Both the position numbers and the translations under genes were made by a program. From NCBI GenBank assembly GCA_030704615.1, contig CM060735.1, positions 1 to 62,000 of the forward strand: a stretch of 62,000 nt of DNA, written 5' to 3'. Positions 9,607 to 19,670 of the stretch are shown here, piece by piece. The stretch comes from Takakia lepidozioides (taxonomy: Eukaryota > Streptophyta > Takakiopsida > Takakiales > Takakiaceae). Position 1 is the stretch's first letter, and each line of letters starts with the position of its first letter. The notes beneath the pieces are model-generated. The model did not search any database and was not told the DNA's origin. It saw only the letters and a list, made by a program, of their open reading frames with translations.

Positions 9607-9935
9607 ATATTTCTTTTTCAGCAATCTCGTCACTAAATTGGACCATCATTTACAAATCGTCTTTGAGACGGTGTCCGGGCGCAGAAAAAAAAAATATATA
9701 TATATTTTTTTTTTTCTGGTGCTATGACTGACTATTCAGAGATGTCATAGATGGAGTTGTTAAGTAATTAATTACTAATTACTAATGATGGCTCTTTCAT
9801 CGCCCCCTACTATGGGGGGGTCGTTCCGGTTCGTATCGCCCTTGCCATACGAGGGCAAAGCAGTACTGATTGGCTAAGGAACCGGCGTATGCTTGACCTG
9901 AAACCGAGTTGGCTTTCAAAAAAGAGACTTTTATT

Positions 9936-12300
9936 ACGGATCTGGTAAAATATTTAACATTTTCTATGATTCTTTCTCTTCTAGGTATTCGGGGAATTTT
10001 CTTAAATAGAAAAAATATTCCTATTACGTTAATGTCAATTGAGTCAATGCTACTTGCAGTCAATTTGAACTTTTTGGTATTTCCTGTTTATTTGGATGAT
10101 ATGATGGGTCAATTATTTGCTTTATTTGTTCCAACGGTGGCAGCTGCGGAATCCGCTATTGGGCCGGCCATTCCGGTTATAACTTTTCGAATTCGCGGGA
10201 CTATTGCAGTGGAATCTAGGGCGACCGTTCGCGTCGCCTACAGTCATTGTTTAGCCATATGGATAATATTTGCGGTCCTGTGATAGCCATATAGCAAACC
10301 ACGCGAGACCCTATTCCGCGTGCCGGGCATAGAGCTTACCCAACCACCGTGTGAACGGGTGGGAACCACAGCATGCTCTAAAAACGTAGTTGAGGGGAAG
10401 AGGAGAGAAGCTTTCTTTTCGGAGAGAGAAGACCTCACGGTAGGTATGTTTTTTAGGCTTTAAACTTGCTTCTTTTCCGCCCTGAAAAGCGCAAAGCGCT
10501 TTCTTTTTCGGGCCCCTCCTTCGGGCCGCGGGCAGCGCTCGGTGAATAAAATACGTTTGACCCGCGGCCTCCTTCCTGGTTCGGTGAATGGAAGGTTCGA
10601 ATAAAACGCAGCGGGGAGCGCATAGCGAAAAAATTTATAGGGTTTTTCCGAACAAAGGCCGAAAGTTCGCGAAGCAAACGAATGACTTTAGCCCAAACGA
10701 CCCGAGACCACTACGCCAGCCCGCTATTGTACGAGATGAGCCCCTGCTCTGGCAAATCGAAGTCTCTTTCGGTCAAACTGGACCTGCAGTTAACCACGGG
10801 GAACTCCCCTGTGGTAACGCATACGAATGCACGCTGTCAAGCTCTCAGTCTGCCATTGATAAATTGCGGTAAGACCAGAATGGGAAAGGAAACCCTGCGG
10901 ACATTGCAGATCCTCAACGAGGGAGCAGATTACCCAAACTACTGGGGACAAGAGACCAAACGACATCTCGATGCAAAACGGCCTTGAACCAACAACCGGC
11001 CAAGAACCGTAGGCAACACCGGTGAAGTCCACTTCAGTCATCTGGACGAAGGTGGATGGCAGAGGGCCCATAGTACCCGCCCAAACCGAAAGGGCGCAGC
11101 AAAAAAAATAATTTTTTTTGCTAGAACTGCTATCGGAAGGGAAGGGGCCTAAGCGTCTGCTATACCTTAGCAGACCATATTCAACCAAGTCCTCTAGCCA
11201 GGCTCCCACGGATCCCGAACGGGATTTGTCCGAAAATACGAGGAAAAGAAAGATGGGGGGGGGGCTGCCGCTTCGAGGGACCTTTGGATTATTAGCTTTT
11301 GGAAGACTAGGAAAAACTATTAAAACCTGCAAAACGTCGTGGGCAACCCGGACTTATGGATCATTTACGTCAAACCAAGGCCGCGGGACCTGGATCGATG
11401 ACACTGATACCAGACAGAACGACCATTGATGGGACCTCGAAACTGCGAGCCCTACGACGGGGCGGGGCGCAGTAATCGAGAAACAGTTCACTTGGGGAGG
11501 CACAAAACGAATCTACACGCTGCGCGCCTTCATTCGCTATATGGACGAAGCAGAAGGAGAGGCCGCTGGTGTAGAACGACGCTATACGTTCTGGGTTCGA
11601 AGACCTGCTTCCTTTCATCTAAAGGCTGAAATGGAACGCATAGCCAAAAAAATATAAATTTTTCTTCCGGCGGTAGGTGTCACGGACACCTAGGTGGAAG
11701 CCCGGTAACGATCTGTGAGTGGAAAGGGTACTCCACGCGAAATACCAGGCCAAAAGATCCTCACTATCGGGATATACCGAAACCCTTACTGTCTGCGATG
11801 CCGGCTCGCTGGCGTCCTTGTCAGAAGCCCTAGCTCGACTATCCGACATTCGATACGCTGTGAACTGCAGAGTAAACTCTGCTGTCAAGGATCCTACGGC
11901 ACAACTTGCTTGGTGACTAACACGCGGCGTAACTGCTCTTCGCGTTCCCTTCATTATGTGCGAATCTTGAGAGAATGCATCGTGTTCGGGGTCTCAAGGA
12001 CGGGCTCAGAGAAGATAATGAAAAAAAAAGGTTTCGTTGTTTCATTATCCCCCGCCAGAATCCCCCATGATCGCTATGGCGAGAAAGCGAGTTTATTGAT
12101 GTTACTTAAGCCACTTGATGAAGGCCGGCCACTGGAGAAACAGGCCAGGACCTAACGACGGGAGCAAATCCAAACAAAGGTCGAATTGGAGAGCCGTATG
12201 ATGGGCGACCATCTCGTACGGTTCGGAGAGGGCTCGGGTACCAAAGCATTCAATATGTGTCCGGGAAAGTTCCACTCTATTTAATTGCATGAAGGGATAA
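9936..12300 (+). CDS. nad4L: NADH dehydrogenase subunit 4L (two exons)
   Basis: NAD4L is a small membrane subunit of complex I (bacterial NuoK). Exon 1 (9936-10218, 283 nt) starts at ACG, to be edited to AUG, and carries the whole membrane part: [19 protein letters not shown], then [17 protein letters not shown] with the conserved Glu, then [16 protein letters not shown] with the second conserved Glu. Exon 2 (12281-12300) is only 20 nt and supplies the INCMKG tail and TAA. The split codon ATT joins across the intron. The product is 100 residues. Pro and Ser codons at conserved Leu positions imply C-to-U editing. An upstream in-frame extension exists but lacks family similarity. Confidence 0.92.
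10219..12280 (+). mobile_element. Group II intron in nad4L (position 283)
   Basis: The 2062-nt intron starts GGGCGACC and ends CCACTCTAT. Domain V is at 12191-12224 (GAGCCGTATGATGGGCGACC). The insertion after coding nucleotide 283 equals a known plant site. The interior has several open frames, but none reads as a reverse transcriptase or maturase, so I treat it as lacking its own protein. An A/T hairpin flanked by GGGCGCAGC is at about 11092-11122. Confidence 0.88.
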
Positions 12301-12343
12301 GCACAAAAACAAGTGCTTCGCTTCCATTTAGTATACCTTTGAT

Positions 12344-12426
12344 TGGGAGAGGCAGGATTCGAACCTACGTAGAAAACCTTCGGCAGATTTACAGTCTGTC
12401 GCTTTTAACCACTCGGCCACTCTCCC
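12344..12426 (-). tRNA. trnY-GUA: tRNA-Tyr (GUA)
   Basis: An 83-nt class II tRNA on the minus strand: acceptor GGGAGAG/CTCTCCC, anticodon stem CAGA/TCTG with loop containing GUA, a long variable arm and T-arm GTAGG/CCTGC. It matches native plant mitochondrial tRNA-Tyr. Confidence 0.93.
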
Positions 12427-12583
12427 CACGATAAGATAAGTAAGCTTCGACTTTCCTAGCTAAAATCACGGGACTCTGGTTAGAAATCGGTCAATCCACG
12501 CGTGTAACCTTGGTTTTTCCAACGGACTAATCGAAAGAGTGGATGCATGTACCGTTGGTATATATTATTCATTATGCACTTTC

Positions 12584-12657
12584 AGCATCCTACAGGATTT
12601 GAACCTGTGACCTTCAACTTAGAAGGTTGTTGCTCTATCCAACTGAGCTAAGAATGC
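12584..12657 (-). tRNA. trnR-UCU: tRNA-Arg (UCU)
   Basis: A 74-nt cloverleaf on the minus strand: acceptor GCATTCT with AGGATGC (one G-U pair), D-arm GCTC/GAGC, anticodon stem CAACC/AGTTG around a loop with UCU, T-arm ACAGG/CCTGT. Confidence 0.9.
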
Positions 12658-13527
12658 AGTACATTACTAACCACTTCGCGAAGAAAAAGTGAACTCCAGA
12701 GAAGAAAGAAGCAAGCTTCTTTCTTCTCTCCCGCTGTCTTCGCACAGCAAATGAAGGGCGCGCGGCGCGGAAAGGGCGCCAGCTCTCTGCCCATTAAGGC
12801 ATGATGGGGCGAAGAAAAAATATTTATGGCTGCGATTTCCTAAATATTTTTTATTTGATAATTGAAGCTATGCCCCTTCTGGCTTGACGGGGTTTTTTTA
12901 ATCATCTTCTCCTCTCCGAAAAAATAATATTTTTTTCTGCTTGGCGTTTTATTGGGTTCTCCCCCCATAGCTCATTAAGTAAGGTCACAAGTTCCGCTTG
13001 ATTCGCTATGCCAGTGAGCGTAGTGAATCAAGCGCTGTTCGGGAAGATGAAAGCGGGGCCAAAGCCTCCCCCCGCTTTGCTCAGAGAACAGCGAGCAAAA
13101 AAAATATAGATTTTTATTGCTCGCTACCTGCCTCAACGCATTCCATTCTCAGTCTCCTCCTTTATTTTCTCACTCGTTTCGAGTGAACTCCGACTCCGTT
13201 GTTGAAGAAAAAAAAAGGCTGAGAGTATACGTTACAGATTTTTAATTGGCCACAAGCTTTTGAAAGCTTTAGCCACAGATCCCCCCCCCCTTTTTTTTCG
13301 TGGCTGTCTGCGCCTTATGCTACGCCCTCTGCTCAGTGAAAATTCGATGCTCAGCTGCAGAATGGATCCGGTATATAGTAATTGCATTATGATGAGTACC
13401 CTCCGTAAATTGATGAGGACGAAGCCCTAACCACTAAGGGCCTCACGAATGAAAGCACGGAGGGCGCAACAAAAGCCAACCCAGTGGTTTATTGGGTTTT
13501 CTCAGGTTCAACACACGACGAAATATC
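12658..13527. other. Spacer upstream of tatC
   Basis: No gene is recognised. Several A/T hairpins occur, including one at about 13085-13122 with AGCGAGCAA/TTGCTCGCT arms. A poly-C/T tract lies near 13279-13300. Confidence 0.5.
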
Positions 13528-14262
13528 ACGAATTTCTTATTTAAAACTATTCCGAAAGAAGTTAGAATTCGTTTTTTTCGGATATTCATTCGTTTTAGTT
13601 TAACACGGTTTACGCGTTATCGGTTCCCAGAAGACTTTTTTTTTTCGTCAGCGAAACCCTCTCTTACTTCCCCTTATTCAGGTTCTATTCGTACACAATC
13701 AACGGAGGCTTCGAGCACGTATGTTACTATTCCTCCAATACCATGCTTCTACTTTTCATCCCCTTCCTTAAGTCATCAAATTTGGCGTTTTTCGATCCCC
13801 AGTTGCTATGAAGAACAAAGAAAAAAATACAACAAATTTTTTCACTTAAGTGGTTTTTGCTTCTCCTCGTTCTTCTTCGTCACCTTCGTGGGGGTAGTTC
13901 CCAATGTTCGGCACTTTTCATACGAATCGAATATAACATCAACTAATCCGCTCATAACAAAGTTACAACCTAGGATTTTCGACTACATTTTATCAACTGT
14001 TCGTATTTCGTCTATTCCATTAATACGCCCTCAAGTACAGGTACTTGTGATCTGTTTGCTAGAATCAAAAGGTATTTTGGTGAAAACCTCCATGAAAAAT
14101 CGTCGTTTTTTTATGGTTTTTTCGCCTTTCACAGCAGCTTTTTTAACACCTCCAGATATCTGGTGTCAAATTGTCGCTCGTTTACCTATTTATTTCACAA
14201 TAGAGTTGACCATCTTTTACGTCTTGATTCTACAGGTTTATAAGAAGCAACTAGCCCTTTAA
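13528..14262 (+). CDS. tatC: Sec-independent (twin-arginine) protein translocase TatC
   Basis: This is the plant mitochondrial mttB/tatC gene, a multi-span inner-membrane protein and the core of the twin-arginine export pathway. The start is taken as ACG at 13528, giving 244 residues and the family N-terminus [19 protein letters not shown]. Recognisable later segments are [20 protein letters not shown], then GVVPNVRHF, then [11 protein letters not shown], and the C-terminal [20 protein letters not shown] with YKKQL near the end. Many Ser, Pro and Arg codons occupy conserved Leu, Phe and Trp or Cys positions, so C-to-U editing must be heavy. The frame is also open upstream to 13492, but that part is not conserved. 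Confidence 0.92.
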   Translation, partial: TNFLFKTIPKEVRIRFFRIFIRFSLTRFTRYRFPEDFFFSSAKPSLTSPYSGSIRTQSTEASSTYVTIPPIPCFYFSSPSLSHQIWRFSIPSCYEEQRKKYNKFFHLSGFCFSSFFFVTFVGVVPNVRHFSYESNITSTNPLITKLQPRIFDYILSTVRISSIPLIRPQVQVLVICLLESKGILVKTSMKNRRFFMVFSPFTAAFLTPPDIWCQIVARLPIYFTIELTIFYVLILQVYKKQLAL

Positions 14263-15094
14263 CCAAAACTACGCCATGGCCAAAAACTAGGCCATGGCCA
14301 GAGACCGAGGCCGCAGGGCGCAACAAAAATAGATTTTTCTTATTGATCTGTCTGATCTTTGGCCTAATTATGCTCGCTGCTACGCGCCAAGCCTTAACCA
14401 TCTATCCCCCCCCCCCCCCCCTTTCGTCTGGCTAGCCTTTTTTTGTCTCCGGGTTATACAGGGAGAGGAGGCGCAGGAGCCCAACAGCTTCTGTTCGCGC
14501 ATCGCTTCCCCCACCCCAGATGGTTTATCGTCGATCCGGATCCGGCCAAGCGGGGCGAGGCGACCATGGCGAAGCCATTAAGTATTCTTCACTTCGCGCC
14601 ACCTTCACGGGCTTGACGAAGGGTGAGGGCCACGAAGTGAGCTTAACGAAAAGAACTCCCCGCTTATTTTCCTCTGTACATCCCCGGAAACGCAAAGAGA
14701 GAATACGGGGCCGAAGGAAAAGCCCGTAGGGCAAAAAACGAAAAAAAAAATAGTTTTATCGTTGTATCCTCTCTCTGCGTTTCATTGGTCGATCCGCGCG
14801 GATGGTAGATAATTATTCAGGATCTCGGACCCCGTATCCGGCTCAGGGAAGACCAGCAGCGACAAAAGATATTCTATATTTTGCTGCACCCTCGTCTTCC
14901 AATGCTCCGCTTGCCCGGACATACGAGCCTTACTCTTTTGGAGCAACCGTAGTATTGTTTTTGTGTTTATGGCGAGAAGCGAAGCGCGTTTCCAAAAAAT
15001 ATAAAAATTTCCTCTCAAAAAAGAATATATATATATATATATATTCTTTTCAACATCTACGAGGAGTTAGCTCTGTTATCGCTCCGCCAATGAT
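14263..15094. other. Spacer between tatC and rps4
   Basis: No gene is recognised. There is a GCCATGGCC direct repeat near 14272-14300, a poly-C run at about 14406-14421, and a TA-repeat hairpin at about 15022-15050. Confidence 0.5.
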
Positions 15095-15709
15095 TCACGA
15101 TGTTTGGGCTACGTCCCTGCTTCGATCAAGAAGGTCTAGATCTATGTTGTAAGGGAATCGTATTTGTTGAGGTTCATATGATACCACGGCTTTTAGTGTT
15201 TTATAATTTACCTCTAAATGAGTAGGTTTCATTCTCCATATTCGGTTACTTCGAAGGTTTTGTCTTATTCTGGATTTAATAGAATATAAAGAATTCTCTT
15301 GAATAGATGTAGGATCACCGTTGGATACTTTAAAACCAGGAATATTGACCATTTCATAATTGACACAAATCTCTTTATGACTTATTAGCTGCCTTGCTTG
15401 AAAAATAGTTGAACGAGAATTAGGACGAACCGGAATAACGTCCAATCTTTTTTCTATATCGAATAACAAACTGTTTTTTTTATCTAGATAAGTGTGCGTT
15501 TTAGACCTTTGCCTCTTTCTAATGGGTAAATTTCCATAAAAAAGGGACAACTTTTGTATAGTTTGTAATTGTTTGGAAAAGTCAGATTGTTTTTTATTTG
15601 TTTTTCTTCGAAGCTTCAAAATAATGGCTTTTTGTCTTTGAGTAAGTTTTTTAGTCTGCCAAACATTTTCTGAAATTCGACGACAATTTTTAAATCTCGA
15701 TGCAAGCGT
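15095..15709 (-). CDS. rps4: Ribosomal protein S4
   Basis: S4 is a primary binder of the small-subunit rRNA. The frame matches the short bryophyte-type RPS4. From an ACG start at 15709 the N-terminus reads LASRFKNCRRIS, then LTQRQKAIILKLRRK. The S4 RNA-binding domain follows (KRLDVI...ARQLISHKEICVNYEMV...GD), then the conserved tail PTHLEVNYKTLKAVV. The product is about 204 residues. ATG is absent at the proper place; the in-frame ACG aligns with the family N-terminus, so editing of the start is predicted. tRNA-Gly lies just upstream on the same strand. Confidence 0.9.
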   Translation of the reverse strand, partial: TLASRFKNCRRISENVWQTKKLTQRQKAIILKLRRKTNKKQSDFSKQLQTIQKLSLFYGNLPIRKRQRSKTHTYLDKKNSLLFDIEKRLDVIPVRPNSRSTIFQARQLISHKEICVNYEMVNIPGFKVSNGDPTSIQENSLYSIKSRIRQNLRSNRIWRMKPTHLEVNYKTLKAVVSYEPQQIRFPYNIDLDLLDRSRDVAQTS

Positions 15710-15737
15710 ATGAAGTTGACTTGGTTTTTTTAGCCAT

Positions 15738-15808
15738 TGCGGATAACGGGAATCGAACCCATATCCCCTGCTTGGAAGGCGGAGAATTTACCTTTAATCA
15801 ATATCCGC
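15738..15808 (-). tRNA. trnG-UCC: tRNA-Gly (UCC)
   Basis: A 71-nt cloverleaf on the minus strand: acceptor GCGGATA/TATCCGC-type pairing, anticodon loop CTTCCAA with UCC, T-arm ATGGG/CCCGT. It sits about 28 nt upstream of the rps4 start. Confidence 0.92.
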
Positions 15809-15942
15809 CTAAAAATCGAAATAAAACATAAAAAATTTTTTTTTCAGCTTTTATCGGTTTCTTCTCCGAGCCTTGATTTACATAGTAAATATTAGGTCGA
15901 GTATTGGTTACTCTGAGCTGATGATCTTATTGAGATAAGGAT

Positions 15943-16026
15943 GGATGGATGTCTGAGCGGTTGAAAGAGTCGGTCTTGAAAACCGAAGTATCGAGAATAC
16001 CGGGGGTTCGAATCCCTCTCCATCCG
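15943..16026 (+). tRNA. trnS-UGA: tRNA-Ser (UGA)
   Basis: An 84-nt class II tRNA: acceptor GGATGGA/TCCATCC, anticodon stem CGGT/ACCG around CTTGAAA with UGA, a long variable arm, T-arm GGGGG/CCCTC. Confidence 0.93.
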
Positions 16027-17603
16027 TGAGTAGGGTAATTAGTTAACCGTTTTTGAAACAAATTTTTTATTTTGTTCGTCGAAGGATGTAACCATTACAG
16101 ATCTTAACGTTGTGTAAACATTTTGCACACATCACATAGTGTGCGCGAAAAAAAGATATTGGCTTTATGAAAAAGAATATATAATCATTATTTATGATGA
16201 TTCATTCGAAAAGCCAGGGTCTTCAGCCTTCGGCTTTTAGCCTGGTAGCCTCTGCCTTTGGCAGTGGACAGTAGCCTGAAAAGCTTGGGGAGAGCTTGAC
16301 CCAGCAGGGCAGCGCATTAGTCGTCGCCCCCTTTTCGGCTCGGCTCAGGGCGAAGCGCTGAGCCATGCAGCGGAACGCTTTAGGCGAGCATTGGCTCGCC
16401 ATTGTTGTCATTGAGCTCTGCCAGCAATGACATAGCAGGGGTAGGTTGGGGATCCTTGCGGTGCGGGGATTCCCAACCTACACCCAATCTGCAGGGATCC
16501 CGAGCCTATCCGATCCTCGAGCTTGCGAGGCACAACCGAGCCTATGAGGTTGCAGGAGAAGCACGATTTATCAGGGAGTAGCGTCGGCGAGTCAAAAATT
16601 TTGTGTAAAAGACTAAGCTTCGTTGAAACGAAGCTTGGCTAATAGCATTGATCGTGAGTCTGAAAGGGCAATAGGACTGAGCCTGAAGCGCAGCCCATCT
16701 CTCAGCATTAGCCCTCGACTCAGTCTTCAAGCTTTCGTCTTTTCGCTTAGCCCTAAGCATTTAGCCTTAAGCTTTCTAACCTAGGCTGTTGCCTCAATCT
16801 TAGCATCCCGCTGTAGCCTTCGGCCATCGGCAGAAGGGGAGGAGAGAAGACCGAGCCGGTCCAGGACATTCGGGTGGATGACATTCGACTGGCCTTTAGC
16901 GGTTCTGCAATCAAATGGGTTGAGGGGGAATCGGCGAAGTTGACCATGGACTCTGCAATATCGAGTTGATACGAGGCGTTGAAAAAAATCCAACCTATCA
17001 TAGTTCAGGCCAATCCCATAGTGCGCTGGACCGAGATATGTAGACGTCATAATCTCTATCGTATCGACCCCGGCCCGGGAATAAATCAAAAATTTGCGTG
17101 TTCTTTAATAAGATATCATCACGCGCCCAACCACCGTGGCCCAGGGACATAAAGAAGAAATAACATAAGAAAATCTAAGTATTTCGATCGAGGAACATAC
17201 TAGTGGAAATAAAGGGGGAGGGGCGTGTCGCTTTGCGCGAAGCGCTTCGAGTTGAAATATGCGGACGGAGAGATACGATGCTTAGATAGTGCCTTGAAGG
17301 CACCCGCAAACAAGAAGTAACAATAGGACTTCTTGTGGGCCATTAATAAGCAGCAAATCTAGTCTATTCTCTTTCTCTAGTGATGAACTACGAGAAACAA
17401 CTTCACCTACAGGCACGATTGAGAAACTACGAGACGCAACATTACCTACAGGGCCTTTGGCCCAAAATTGGTGTGACTTTGATTATAGATTGGCAATAAA
17501 AAATCTGGCAATCCATGGGCCGTTGAGCCATCATCATCATTTGAAATATTATTTAGGCCATGAAGATCTGATAACTAAAAAAGAAAAAAAAAATTTTCCG
17601 CAG
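16027..17603. other. Long spacer without a recognised gene
   Basis: About 1.6 kb with no convincing coding frame. It is GC-richer than its surroundings around 16210-16900 and has an imperfect stem-loop at about 16439-16484 (arms GTAGGTTGGG and CCCAACCTAC). An A/T element lies just before tRNA-Leu. Confidence 0.5.
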
Positions 17604-17688
17604 GCGGATATGATGGAATTGGTAGACATGCCAGGTTTAGGTTCTGGTGACCATAATGTTCGTGGGGGTTCGAGTCCCTCTATCCGTA
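17604..17688 (+). tRNA. trnL-UAG: tRNA-Leu (UAG)
   Basis: An 85-nt class II tRNA: acceptor GCGGATA/TATCCGT, anticodon stem CCAGG/TCTGG around TTTAGGT with UAG, a long variable arm, T-arm GGGGG/CCCTC. Confidence 0.93.
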
Positions 17689-19403
17689 CAAGTCAGAACT
17701 TTAAGTTGTGCAATCACTAGGCCTCGGCGGAGATCCGCGGCCTTCCCTTACTTCGGCCTCTATCCGTTTGGCAAATATAGCCTATATAATTACTTTTTTT
17801 TCAGCTAATGCTGCTTTTGGAGATATTACGGGTGCCACCAGCCATCGTAGATTATTGAGCTGCACCCGGCCTGTTCAACTAATGGAAGTTGGGTCACTTC
17901 GTGACCACGGATCTACGCAGTAGTTCCTTTTTTGTAAATGATGTAATTACTTTGTAATTACATGCTTCGCTCAACCCAGTTACGCTCGTATAGCCAAGCA
18001 GGGATGGAGAAAAAAGCCGAAAGAAATAAAAATATAAATTTATATATTTAGTTCTTTCGGCTTTTTTACCAAATTTTATAATATAGAAATGTAAATTTTA
18101 GAATATAGATATGTAAATAGGTTTCACCAAGGCCACGCCGCCCCTTCATGTGATGAAGTTGGTGAAACCTAATTTACCATCATAAGAGCACAACCAAATG
18201 GTGATTTTGCGTAGTATAGAATAAGCTCCGACTTCTAGCCATTAGTTTTAGAGCCCTGGGGTTTATTCCCAAAAACCTTTGTTTGGCCTACCTCTTGGAC
18301 GCAAACTGGCTGGAGGCTAAAGGCCGGGAGTTAGGTTATGTGAACCACTAGACAAAGATGAAGCAATTATAGTAATTGCAACCTCACCTGGGGAGATAGG
18401 GGTTGTGGAAGGGGTCTACGCAAGGGTCAACCAAATCCAGATAAGGAAGGGTGCCCAACCCGTCAAACCACAAAGTATGACGATGTTATGAAGCGATGAC
18501 GATGGAATAACATAATGATTCCACACCTTTTCCTAGGTAATCTAAGCTCAAAGCTAACCCCAAACCCCGCTCTATCGCAAAACATAACGCCATGACGAGA
18601 ATTTTAATAAACTTATCTTCCATAAATTAAGATTATTACCAGCAGAAGTGCCAAGGCCCCAGGAACAATTATTTATCTAGCATTATTATTTCTTATTTAA
18701 TTCAAATAGATCATTCCGATATTATTGGTATTAATATGACATGCGTTTTGTAATCATAACCTCTTTGCGGGGGAGGGACCGCAGTGATCGCACCATCCTC
18801 TGATCACCGCGGTGATTTTTCCGTATTTAACGCCTAAAGAATATGATGTTTTGAATCTCTTTATTAGAGATTTGATTTACGCCTGCGGCCCCCACCCAAT
18901 TTTTTTTTATAGACGGCTTTAGAATATAAATTGACAAAAGTCTAACTACTATCAGTAAATTGGGTATTACACCATACACTTGTAAATCAATCGGGGTCTT
19001 TCACCTCGCTATCTGTGCTCTCGCTCCGCGCCTTTGACTCAGTAAAACGAGTCGTGATCAAAATGTTTTTAGGAACTGTAGGAGATATTTAGTTGGACCG
19101 AGAGGGCTATCGGAGTGATCAACCATCTACGATGGTTAACGACGGAGAATAAAACACATTGAATTCTCTCCCGCTTGGCCGTGTGCTTGAGGAGCGAAGA
19201 GATGAAATCGCACTAAGGGGTGAAGCCATCAAGCAGCATGGCTGCTTGATTGGCGAAGAAATAATATACGTTTATTCATAAGAAGTGCGCTCAATTCATA
19301 AATCAGATTATAAGCTATTATGTGCTCTGTTTACTACGTACGCAGAGGAGAACGACCCGGCCCGGGGTTAAAGCTACGGGTCATTCATCCACGATATAGA
19401 TGA
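17689..19403. other. Long spacer with stem-loops
   Basis: No gene is recognised in about 1.7 kb. Stem-loops are at about 18008-18068 (arms AAAAAAGCCGAAAGAA and TTCTTTCGGCTTTTTT around an A/T core) and at about 18119-18171 (arms AGGTTTCACCA and TGGTGAAACCT). Confidence 0.5.
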
Positions 19404-19523
19404 ATGATTCGGTTACGAAATAATAGCGTAGGAGAACATAACCAAATTACACGCCCCCACGATGTTTCATTATGGGCTATTGGCGCAGTGGGAAGTGATT
19501 TCGTTTTTGTTTCAGGTGCGTAG
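19404..19523 (+). other. Unrecognised 39-codon open frame
   Basis: From ATG at 19404 the codons look coding-like (includes EHNQITRPHDVSLW and AVGSDFVFVSG) and stop at TAG 19521. The last bases, CAGGTGCGTAG, contain GTGCG, the group II 5' consensus, so it could be the first exon of a split gene whose rest has moved or been lost. I do not recognise the protein. Confidence 0.3.
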
Positions 19524-19565
19524 CACTTTGTGGGCTTCACGAACAAAGGCCGTAGGTGGATTTTT

Positions 19566-19637
19566 TGGAGTATAGCCAAGTGGAAAGGCTTCGGTTTTTG
19601 ATACCGACAGGCAAAGGTTCGAATCCTTTTACTCCAG
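19566..19637 (+). tRNA. trnQ-UUG: tRNA-Gln (UUG)
   Basis: A 72-nt cloverleaf: acceptor TGGAGTA/TACTCCA, anticodon stem CGGT/ACCG around TTTTGAT with UUG, T-arm AAAGG/CCTTT. Confidence 0.92.
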
Positions 19638-19670
19638 ATTCCGGTAATTCCCAACATTTTTTCATATATA

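Noticed and set aside
10790-11332. 180-codon minus-strand frame in the nad4L intron
   Set aside because: It has no reverse transcriptase, LAGLIDADG or other motif and overlaps conserved intron structure segments shared with the sdh3 intron.
16223-17089. Several minus-strand frames in the spacer upstream of tRNA-Leu
   Set aside because: They are short, overlap each other and show no recognisable motif.
17708-17923. 71-codon plus frame after tRNA-Leu
   Set aside because: A segment looks mildly membrane-like, but the start overlaps tRNA-flanking sequence and nothing identifies it as a gene.
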